NCBI GenBank assembly: GCA_038222915.1
Contig: JBBRHH010000253.1
Location: 1 to 8,460 of the forward strand
Origin: JBBRHH01 sp038222915
GTDB lineage: Bacteria > Planctomycetota > Phycisphaerae > Tepidisphaerales > Tepidisphaeraceae
Length of the DNA: 8,460 nt
Reading direction: 5' to 3'
The notes below the pieces were generated by a model. The model searched no databases, was not told the DNA's origin, and worked only from the letters and a program-made list of their open reading frames with translations. The number at the start of each line of letters is the position of its first letter. Within the stretch, counting starts at the first letter, position 1. This document shows positions 1 through 6,022 of this stretch, in pieces. A program made the translations under genes and the position numbers.

Positions 1-361
1 TGTCATACCAGGAGACGAAGTTGACGGGGTTGTTCGCCCAGCCCGAGCGGGTCGCGTAGGTGAAGCTCCCGCTGACGCCTGATTGGATGATTCCGCCTTC
101 GACGCTTCCCATGTTGGCACTGTAGAGGGCGTTCGGATCGGAGGCCGCTACGGCGTTGAGGAATTCGGTGTACTGGGCGTTGCTTACTTCACGCTTGGCG
201 ATGGTGTAGATGTTGGCGACTGCGCCAGCACCCGTGACGGGGTCGGCAGCGTTGTTGGGGTTGGTGACGGGGGCGTAGTCGATCGACACGGCCGCTCTGG
301 CGGACCCTGCTACGAGCAGGGACATCGTTGCGATAAGTCGGCGCGAGCGGGAACTGAGCAA
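1..361 (-). CDS. Secreted SUMF1/formylglycine-generating-enzyme-like protein, N-terminal part (3' end outside window)
   Basis: Reading leftwards from 361 gives an unbroken frame of 120 codons that runs off the window edge. It starts MLSSRSRRLIATMSLL, a signal peptide with an Arg-rich n-region, a hydrophobic core and a likely cut after S-A-R-A (about residue 23). The mature part runs VSIDYAPVTNPNNAADP, then IYTIAKREVSNAQYTEFLNAV, and ends NPVNFVSWYD. The 'x-I-x-K-x-E-V-[ST]-N-x-Q-Y-x-E-F-L-N' block followed by 'P-V-N-x-V-S-W-x-D' is the hallmark of FGE-sulfatase/SUMF1-domain (C-type-lectin-like) proteins. Many planctomycete members carry a PEP-CTERM tail, which could not be seen here. Start choice: TTG at 361-359 follows AGGAG at 370-366 with a 4-nt gap. 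The internal ATG at residue 13 would lose the basic n-region. Catalytic activity cannot be judged because the C-terminal active-site half is missing, and many relatives are non-catalytic. The family call is firm and the start is likely. Confidence 0.83.
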   Translation of the reverse strand, partial: MLSSRSRRLIATMSLLVAGSARAAVSIDYAPVTNPNNAADPVTGAGAVANIYTIAKREVSNAQYTEFLNAVAASDPNALYSANMGSVEGGIIQSGVSGSFTYATRSGWANNPVNFVSWYD

Positions 362-710
362 GGGGCTCCTAAGCTTAGCAACAGCCGATTGATGAGATGT
401 TTGTGACGCGGAAGGATTTTTTGTGGACAAGCTTTTTCTCCCTATAGGCGACCAGGCTCATCCTAAAAACGTGGACCGATAAAAACAATGGATGTAATGC
501 TCACGACATACGATAGACACGCATTCGACATTTCCACGAAATGTTGATAGTTCGTTTGGGTTGGGGGAATGAACAACAAGGGTTTTTTTTATTGCGCATC
601 GCGTGCGACGGATCGCGATGATGGAATTTGGCTCGAGTCCGGGAGAGGGGCCGGAAATACAAAAGCTGGCGACTGCGAAACGGGATGGTGCTTGTCGCTT
701 TTGGATTTGG
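362..710. other. Intergenic region without a gene, upstream of the SUMF1-like gene and downstream of the lactonase/PQQ-like gene
   Basis: These 349 bases lie between the start of the leftmost minus gene and the stop of the next minus gene. Base composition is clearly more AT-rich than in the genes, with a T8 run at 583-590. The promoter of the SUMF1-like gene should lie here, but no convincing -35/-10 pair was found on the minus strand. A weak imperfect hairpin sits just past the stop of the 711-3227 gene: GCGAC at 669-673 and GTCGC at 694-698, flanked by AAAA at 661-664 and TTTT at 699-702. With a 20-nt loop and only five core pairs it is at best a poor bidirectional terminator. The short open frames on either strand here show no protein-like composition. 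Confidence 0.6.
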
Positions 711-1667
711 TTATGGCTTTGCCGTTAGCTCGTAGCAGGTCAGGCGGTCGCTGTAGTGGATGTAGAGTCTCCCGTGGGCGATGACGGGGACTGTCCAGAA
801 GGGGGCGGGGTCTTTCTGGTAGATGTTGCCGTGGTGCATCCAGTGCTTGTCGGATTCGATGCCGCCCTTCCATGCGGTGATCAATTTGAACGCGTCGGGT
901 TTGGGGTCGATGAGCAGGAGGTCGCCGGCAAAACTGAGGCAGAGCAGGCAGCCGTCGACCTCGACCATCTGGCCACAACCGTAGGTTTTTTCGACCCATT
1001 TTACTTCGCCGGTTTTGAGCTCGACGCAGCGCAGGTCGCCGCTGAAGCCGGCGCGATTGCCCGTTGCGAATGTGTAGAGGTAGCCGTCGCGCAGGATGGC
1101 GTCGCTGAGGACGGTGCCGTAATAGTTTTTCTTGTCGCTGGCCTTGGTGCGCCAGAGTTGTTTGGCCTGGTTGTTGGCATCGACTTCGACGGCGAGGGGG
1201 CCCGTGATGCCGTTGATGCCATAGACGATCGAGCCGTCGGTGACCGGGGTGCAGGAGACGGTGTCTTCGCTGTCCCAGAATTTCTCAGGGGTGTATTCCC
1301 AGAGCGGTTTTCCGGTGGCGGGATCGAGGCCGCAGAAGAGGGGTTCGCTGTACCAGACGATTTGGTCCTTGCCGTTGATCTTGGCGCGGATGGGGGAGAC
1401 GTGGCCGGAACGGGATTTGTCTTTGACGAAGCCGTTGGCGGGGGAACGTTCATAGACCCAGACTTGTTCGCCGGTGTCTTTCTTGAATGCGGTGATGAGC
1501 GGGACGGGCTTTTTTTCTTCACCCTTCACGTTGGGGACGATGACCAGATCGTCGATGACGAGGGCGGAGTGGCTGTAGCCGTGACCGGCCTCGCTGCAAT
1601 GTTTTTTCCAGAGTATTTTTCCGTCGGTGAGACTGAGGGAGATGACGTAGCAGCCTCGGATTTCGGA
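711..1667 (-). pseudogene. C-terminal part of the PQQ-like propeller, cut off from its gene by an in-frame TAA
   Basis: This is the direct in-frame continuation (318 residues) of the 1668-3227 reading frame after the TAA at 1670-1668. It begins SEIRGCYVISLSLTDGKILW, a normal propeller blade. Later blades show the usual 'G-x-x-[VL]-W' repeats: T-G-E-Q-V-W-V, T-G-K-P-L-W-E and T-G-E-V-K-W-V. The closing strand is R-L-Y-I-H-Y-S-D-R-L-T-C-Y-E-L, a typical last blade of PQQ-like proteins. The first possible start is GTG at 1529, which leaves 272 residues, but it falls inside a blade with no signal peptide and no convincing ribosome site. Independent expression as a working protein is therefore unlikely. 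Codon use matches the upstream half (C-ending) and no further stops or shifts are visible, so the interruption is recent, a sequence error or a recoding event. The product would only make sense joined to the upstream part. Confidence 0.8.
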
Positions 1668-1670
1668 TTA
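1668..1670 (-). other. In-frame TAA stop splitting the lactonase/PQQ-like fusion gene
   Basis: On the coding strand the frame reads T-I-D-A-D-K-V, TAA, S-E-I-R-G-C-Y-V-I. Blades of this family usually have V-Y at this position (D-x-D-x-V-Y). A single change from TAT or TAC (Tyr) to TAA is therefore the simplest explanation. The frame before and after the stop is the same: the offset between the two start positions, 3227 and 1529, is divisible by three. Confidence 0.88.
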
Positions 1671-3227
1671 TACTTTGTCGGCGTCGATAGTGGGAGTGCT
1701 TTGTGAGCCATCGCCCCAACCGTAGTCCGAGCCGAAGTTGGTCATGTATTCGGCGATCCAGAGTGGTGGGCCGCCTTTGTCGGCGTCGAAGCAGAAGACT
1801 TCGTCGATGACGCCGTGGCGACCCATGATGACGAGCTTGTTGCCCTTGACGCTGAGGGACGACCAGGTGCAGGTGACGGGGCTAAGGCCGGTGACCTGCC
1901 AGACTTTTTCGAGGCCATTGGTGAAGTCTTTGCGGATGCCTTTGGCGGCGCTATTGCCGTCGCCGTTGGGGCCGCGCCAGCAGGGCCAGTCGATGTCGTT
2001 GGCGGGTTTTGCGGTGGGGGCGGCGGTGGAGGCGACTACATCGGGCCGGTCGACGCTTGTGTTGGAGGCGGCGAGTTTTGCGACCCAGACGCCGGGATTT
2101 TGTATCCAGCCGGGGCCGCAGCCGTAGAGCAATCCGCTTTCAGCGTCGAGGGCGAGGCTGGCGCAGGAGGCGCACTTTTTCTGGAGCTCGTCGACGTCGG
2201 CGAAGCCGGTGAGCTTTCCGGTGGCGGTGTCGAATTTGAATGATTGCAGCACGCCGACGCTGTTGCCGATGAAGCCGCCGACGCCGCTGGGGAGGAAGAA
2301 GATGTTGAGATCGCGGTAGTTGGCGATTCTGAAATCGGCGCGGGTGGAGTTCATGCCCGAACCGGTTTCCTGAATGGTCAATGCGCCGGTGGCAGGATCG
2401 CGGCGGCAGGTGAGGATGATGGGATCGTCGTGGGCCCAGAGGCATGCGTAGACCCACTTGCCGTCCGGAGAGATGCCGCAGAGCTTTGAGGCGAGCGGAT
2501 CGGGTTTTATGGGAGTGGCGGGTTCGAGGGCGAGACTCGATTTCCAGGCGATCTCGCCAGTAGGCTGGCGATCGATGATGGCGATGGCGCGTTCGGTGGC
2601 GAGGAGGGAGTAGAGGTTTTTGCCGTCGGGCGACATGCGGAGGGTGGTCCAGCCGATGCCTTTGCCCTTGATCTCGCCGGCTTTTTCGAGAGCGCCGTTG
2701 GCGGCGATTTTGTACCAGTAGACGCGGCCGTCGCCGGAGAGGTAAAGATTTTTGCCTTCGGGGTCGGCGATGAGGCTGCCGGACCAGCCGACCTTGATGT
2801 CGAGCCGGCCTTTTTCGACGGGCTTGCCGGTGTCTTTTTCGATGTCGTACCAGGCGAGGGCGCTGGCGGCGTATCCGAACCAGCCGATGTACATTCGGCC
2901 GGCGACGGAAAGGAATTCTGGAGTGCGTTTGTCGTGGGAGGGGATTGCGCCGGCGTATGTCATCTGGCCGGTATGGCGGTCGCGCTTGAAGTAGTGGATG
3001 GTACCGTTGCCATCGCCCCGGGTGTCGCCGGTGCCGGCGGAATAGACGTAGTCGCCGTGGACGCCGAAGCCGGCGGTCACGTAGTCGACGCCTTTTGGGG
3101 TGCCTTCTTCGCCGCCACGAATGGTCTGGATGATCTGGGCGGCGGGCGTGGCGGCCGGGTCGGCGGCGGCGATATGGAGGACGCCAAATAGTGCGATAAA
3201 GGCGGCGGTAATTTGGTGGGTTCGCAT
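1668..3227 (-). CDS. Exported lactonase-type beta-propeller joined to the start of a PQQ-like propeller (N-terminal part of an interrupted gene)
   Basis: The 519-residue product starts MRTHQITAAFIALFGVLHIA, a signal peptide ending near A-A-A-D (about residue 22). Residues about 30-387 form a lactonase/YncE-like propeller with repeated blade motifs: D-P-E-G-K-N-L-Y-L, S-P-D-G-K-N-L-Y-S, S-P-D-G-K-W-V-Y-A and D-T-A-T-G-K-L-T. This resembles the 6-phosphogluconolactonase (Lactonase, PF10282) fold, though enzymatic activity is not implied. A Pro/Ala/Thr linker (388-411) leads to WPCWRGPNGDGNS (414-426), the entry motif of planctomycete PQQ-like domains. The first blades follow, up to the stop after residue 519. 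Without the stop the protein would have 838 positions. It is Cys-rich (including C-A-S-C at 352-355, not a haem CxxCH). The ATG at 3227 has no strong Shine-Dalgarno sequence but fits the signal peptide. The gene is divergent from the 3340 gene across about 112 bases. Probably extracytoplasmic; substrate unknown. Confidence 0.88.
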   Translation of the reverse strand: MRTHQITAAFIALFGVLHIAAADPAATPAAQIIQTIRGGEEGTPKGVDYVTAGFGVHGDYVYSAGTGDTRGDGNGTIHYFKRDRHTGQMTYAGAIPSHDKRTPEFLSVAGRMYIGWFGYAASALAWYDIEKDTGKPVEKGRLDIKVGWSGSLIADPEGKNLYLSGDGRVYWYKIAANGALEKAGEIKGKGIGWTTLRMSPDGKNLYSLLATERAIAIIDRQPTGEIAWKSSLALEPATPIKPDPLASKLCGISPDGKWVYACLWAHDDPIILTCRRDPATGALTIQETGSGMNSTRADFRIANYRDLNIFFLPSGVGGFIGNSVGVLQSFKFDTATGKLTGFADVDELQKKCASCASLALDAESGLLYGCGPGWIQNPGVWVAKLAASNTSVDRPDVVASTAAPTAKPANDIDWPCWRGPNGDGNSAAKGIRKDFTNGLEKVWQVTGLSPVTCTWSSLSVKGNKLVIMGRHGVIDEVFCFDADKGGPPLWIAEYMTNFGSDYGWGDGSQSTPTIDADKV

Positions 3228-3339
3228 TGCTTTCGACTACGCCGAGAGTGGCGGATTGTTGCGTAGCGTGGGCGTGGAGGGAGGGGCGTGCGGCGACGGA
3301 AAGGGGCGGCGGTGGTATGGTGAGCAGAGGGATTGCCGC
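3228..3339. promoter_or_regulatory. Divergent intergenic region between two propeller genes
   Basis: These 112 bases separate the start codons of two genes pointing away from each other, so promoters for both should lie here or just inside the genes. On the plus strand a TATGGT hexamer at 3316-3321 loosely resembles a -10 box, but no matching -35 was seen. AGAGGGA at 3326-3332, seven bases before ATG 3340, is a reasonable ribosome site and sets the start of the plus gene. On the minus strand no clear promoter or ribosome site was recognised. The position supports a regulatory role; no specific element is established. Confidence 0.4.
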
Positions 3340-4692
3340 ATGACTTCAAGCTGTTTATTGAGACGAGACCAGGCTGGCCGCGGATATTTATCCGTGGTGC
3401 GGAGGGTGATGGTGGTGGGCGTGGTTTGCGTGATGGGGCCGGTGCTGCGGGGTGAGGGGAAGGTGGGTCAGGCGATATTGCCTGCGCCGACCGCGGATGA
3501 GATTCGCACGGCGTGGAGTCGCTTTCGCGGGCCGGATGGGTCGGGGATTTCGGCGTATACGAATGTGCCGGACAGTTGGGATGCTGCGTCGGGGAAAAAC
3601 ATTGTCTGGAAGACGGCGGTGGCGCTGCCGGGGAACAGCTCGCCGGTGGTGTGCGGAGGCCGGGTGTTTTTGACGGGGGCGGACAAGGAGCATCGGGCGG
3701 TTTTTTGTTTTGACGCGACGACGGGTGGGTTGTTGTGGAAGCAGGAAGCGCCGAGCACGCCGGAGAGTGCGGAGCCGTTCAAGGTGACGGACAGCGCCGG
3801 GTATGCGTGTTCGACGGTGGCGACGGATGGGCGGTTTGTGGCGGCGATGTTTGCGAATGGGGATCTGGCCGCGTTTGACTTGAATGGGAAGCTGGCTTGG
3901 TCGAAGAGTCTGGGGGTTCCGAAAAACAATTATGGACATGCTTCGTCGCTGGCGCTGTGCAAGGACCTGGTGCTGGTGCTGATGGATCAGGGGAATGTGG
4001 ACAATGGATTGTCGATGCTCAGCGCGATGCGGCTGGCGACGGGTGAGGTGGTGTGGGAGAAGCGACGGGCGGCGGGGGATTCGTGGAGCACGCCGATTGT
4101 GATCGAACATGCGGGGCGGACGCAGATCATCGTGGCGGCGGTTCCGAGCGTGATTGCTTATGATCCGAAAGACGGGGCCGAACTGTGGCGGGTGAACGGC
4201 GGGGAGACGGGGGAGCCGACGGCTTCGCCGGTCTTTGCCAATGGGATGGTGTATGCGGTGGCGAATGCACAATCGGGGCTGAACGCGATCAAGGCGGATG
4301 GGAAGGGGGATGTGACGGCTACGCATATTGCCTGGAAAGGGGAAGACAATCTTCCGGACATCTGCAGCCCGCTGGCGACGGAGAAGTATGTTTACACGTT
4401 GAGTTCTTCGGGGACGGTGACGGCGTACGATGCGCGGAAGGGGACCAAGGCCTGGGAGTATGATGTGGACGATATGCGATTTAAGTCGTCGCCGAGCATG
4501 GTGGGGAAGCGGCTTTATTTGATTGGGGAGGAGGGCAAAGGGGTGATTCTGGAGCCTGGAGCCAAGGAGTGCAGGAATGTGGGGCAGACGGATATCGGGG
4601 AGGCGTGTACCGCGAGCCCGGCTTTTCAGGATGGGCGGATTTTCATCCGCGGGTCTGGGCATTTGTTTTGTATTGGGGCGGTGAAGAAATGA
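3340..4692 (+). CDS. Exported PQQ-like beta-propeller repeat protein (450 residues)
   Basis: The frame is open from 3100, but ATG 3340 is preferred: it has AGAGGGA seven bases upstream, and the earlier part reads as Gly/Arg-rich non-protein sequence. The N-terminus is a long basic n-region (R8-R9, R21-R22), then the hydrophobic core VMVVGVVCVMGPVL (23-36) and R-G-E-G, giving a signal peptide or anchor. GTG 3394 or 3397 are alternative starts giving a shorter signal. R-F-R-G-P-D-G-S-G at 61-69 is the family entry motif, followed by K-N-I-V-W-K-T. Blades repeat as D-A-T-T-G-G-L-L-W (125-133), L-N-G-K-L-A-W (181-187), L-A-T-G-E-V-V-W (232-239), P-K-D-G-A-E-L-W (276-283) and A-R-K-G-T-K-A-W (365-372). 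The last strand is I-F-I-R-G-S-G-H-L-F-C-I-G. It resembles BamB/PQQ-like (PQQ_2) folds, but no lipobox and no PQQ-dehydrogenase Cys pair are seen. Its codons end mainly in G, unlike the minus-strand paralogues. Ligand unknown. Confidence 0.92.
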   Translation: MTSSCLLRRDQAGRGYLSVVRRVMVVGVVCVMGPVLRGEGKVGQAILPAPTADEIRTAWSRFRGPDGSGISAYTNVPDSWDAASGKNIVWKTAVALPGNSSPVVCGGRVFLTGADKEHRAVFCFDATTGGLLWKQEAPSTPESAEPFKVTDSAGYACSTVATDGRFVAAMFANGDLAAFDLNGKLAWSKSLGVPKNNYGHASSLALCKDLVLVLMDQGNVDNGLSMLSAMRLATGEVVWEKRRAAGDSWSTPIVIEHAGRTQIIVAAVPSVIAYDPKDGAELWRVNGGETGEPTASPVFANGMVYAVANAQSGLNAIKADGKGDVTATHIAWKGEDNLPDICSPLATEKYVYTLSSSGTVTAYDARKGTKAWEYDVDDMRFKSSPSMVGKRLYLIGEEGKGVILEPGAKECRNVGQTDIGEACTASPAFQDGRIFIRGSGHLFCIGAVKK

Positions 4693-4706
4693 AGTAGCTG
4701 GACGTG

Positions 4707-4729
4707 ATGCGGTGGATGTGCCGCATTTT
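4707..4729 (+). terminator. Possible weak intrinsic terminator after the plus-strand propeller gene
   Basis: In the 45-base gap between two convergent genes, ATGCGG (4707-4712) and CCGCAT (4721-4726) form a perfect 6-bp stem with an 8-base loop. The stem runs directly into TTTT (4726-4729, the first T shared with the stem). This suits termination of the plus gene that ends at 4692. The opposite strand has no T tail, so it would not serve the minus gene equally. The short stem and tail make this a modest candidate. Confidence 0.4.
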
Positions 4730-4737
4730 GGGAATCG

Positions 4738-6015
4738 CTATTGCTCGCCTATGCAGTACAGGAGCTTGCCGCCTCGGATGTACATTTTTTTACCGGCGAA
4801 TATGGGGGTGCTGCCTGAGCCGGCGGGGAGGGTGTTGGAGGCTGTCTGGGTTGGGGGGTCTCCCGGTTTCAGGAGGATGGTTTGGCCGGCGTCGTTGCCT
4901 ATGAACAGGTGCTTTCCTGCCAGGCAGATGCTGGGGTAGATGTTGGGGCTGTCGGTGTGGCCGGCCGGGGGGAGGTCGAGGGTTGTTTTGCTGAGCGTTT
5001 TGCCTGTGGCGGATTCTATGATGAAGAGCTCGGCGCTTCGGTCTACTGTGTAGATCTTGCCTTCGAGGAGGATTGGGGAGGAGTAGAAATCGCCGGTGAG
5101 GTCTTCGAACCAGAGCTCTTTGCCTTCGATTTCGTCGGTGCTCTTTTCTGGTAGTTTCTCGGGGAGCTCTATGGCGCTGATGCTCTTGTCCATGAAGTAG
5201 ATGATGCGGCCGTGGACGATGGGGCTGGTGTAGGTGCAGTGGCCGAGGTCGGAGGCGAGGGTTTTGCCGTCGGTGAGGCGGACTGCGTGGCCGCCGGGGG
5301 TGATGATGATGTCGACGTCGCCGATACGGGCGAGGGCGGACGTGCCGTAGGTGGCCTTGGCGCTGTCGTTTTTCCAGAGGACTTTTCCGGTGGAGGCTTC
5401 GAGGCAGACCAGGGGGCCGAAGTGGACGAGGAGGCGGTCGCCGATGAGGACGGGGGAGGCGGTGCGGGCGTACTGGGTGTTGCGCCTGAAATCGAACCAG
5501 TTGATCCAGCGGGTCATTCCGTCCATGTCGTAGCAGGCGACGATGCCGGGGCCGAAGAAGGCCCAGACGGATTTGCCGTCGCTGACGGGAGCGGGGTTGG
5601 CGTCGCCGTATTCGTTGGGACGCTGGTTGGGCTGTTTTTCGATGGCGGCCGGGAAGTCGGTGATCTTGTGGGCTTTTCGCCAAAGCTCTTTGCCGCTGTC
5701 GGCGTCGACGCAGACGAGGAGATCGGGTTCGGCGGTGACGAAGATGCGATTGCCGGCGAGGACGGGGGCGGAGCTGCCGGCGCCGACTTCGGTTTTCCAG
5801 AGGATGTTTTCCTTGGCGGACCACTTGGTGGGAGGCGTGGCGGGGGCGTATTGGCCGGTGCCGTCGCCGCGCCAGCCGGCGGGGTGGTCGGGGGAGGGGT
5901 GGTAGTCGGCTGCGCCTTGCCGGGCGGTTGGGTTGGGTTTGTCATCCGCGGCGCGGAGTTGCTGTGCGGTGAGCGCGGCGAGGACGATGAGGAAGGAAGC
6001 GTGTAGGGGTGGCAC
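4738..6015 (-). CDS. Exported PQQ-like beta-propeller repeat protein, compact form (425 residues)
   Basis: The frame stays open far upstream (to 6834), but that stretch lies inside the next gene and translates as Ser/Pro/Thr/Ala noise. The likely start is GTG at 6015, seven bases after the stop of the upstream gene (TAA 6025-6023), giving MPPLHASFLIVLAALTAQQL and a cut after R-A-A. Only a weak AAGA precedes it, so translation is probably coupled to the upstream gene. The entry motif at 42-62 (D-H-P-A-G-W-R-G-D-G-T-G, then A-T-P-P) leads straight into K-E-N-I-L-W-K-T-E-V and blade 1, D-A-D-S-G-K-E-L-W (104-112). Other blades show E-A-S-T-G-K-V-L-W (206-214), I-E-G-K-E-L-W (296-302) and E-S-A-T-G-K-T-L (334-341). 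The end is M-Y-I-R-G-G-K-L-L-Y-C-I-G-E-Q. It is the closest relative in the window of the 6023-8263 product, without that protein's insertions. Probably extracytoplasmic; no catalytic residues or ligand could be assigned. Confidence 0.92.
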   Translation of the reverse strand: MPPLHASFLIVLAALTAQQLRAADDKPNPTARQGAADYHPSPDHPAGWRGDGTGQYAPATPPTKWSAKENILWKTEVGAGSSAPVLAGNRIFVTAEPDLLVCVDADSGKELWRKAHKITDFPAAIEKQPNQRPNEYGDANPAPVSDGKSVWAFFGPGIVACYDMDGMTRWINWFDFRRNTQYARTASPVLIGDRLLVHFGPLVCLEASTGKVLWKNDSAKATYGTSALARIGDVDIIITPGGHAVRLTDGKTLASDLGHCTYTSPIVHGRIIYFMDKSISAIELPEKLPEKSTDEIEGKELWFEDLTGDFYSSPILLEGKIYTVDRSAELFIIESATGKTLSKTTLDLPPAGHTDSPNIYPSICLAGKHLFIGNDAGQTILLKPGDPPTQTASNTLPAGSGSTPIFAGKKMYIRGGKLLYCIGEQ

Positions 6016-6022
6016 GGTGTTC

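Noticed and set aside
83..406. 107-codon plus-strand frame at the left end
   Set aside because: It is antisense to the SUMF1-like gene, which has a signal peptide, a ribosome site and family motifs.
422..430. DnaA-box-like TTGTCCACA on the minus strand
   Set aside because: It has one mismatch from consensus, occurs alone, and no other origin feature is nearby.
437..447. Eleven-base match (CTATAGGGAGA on the minus strand) to the initiation part of the T7 phage promoter
   Set aside because: The upstream recognition part does not match and no phage polymerase gene is present. Treated as chance.
585..622. Hairpin ATCGCG/CGCGAT beside a T8 run as a terminator
   Set aside because: On the plus strand the T run lies before the stem; on the minus strand the stem is followed by A residues. 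Neither orientation gives a normal intrinsic terminator.
756..1706. 316-codon plus-strand frame opposite the C-terminal part of the interrupted propeller
   Set aside because: Same low-complexity Gly/Val/Asp/Ala-rich composition. The minus strand shows clear propeller blades over the same bases.
2162..2173. C-A-S-C in the lactonase half as a haem c site
   Set aside because: No His follows the second Cys (C-A-S-C-A), so it is not a CxxCH motif.
3388..4662. 424-codon minus-strand frame opposite the plus-strand propeller
   Set aside because: Arg/His/Pro-rich translation typical of a shadow frame. The plus strand has a signal peptide and blade motifs.
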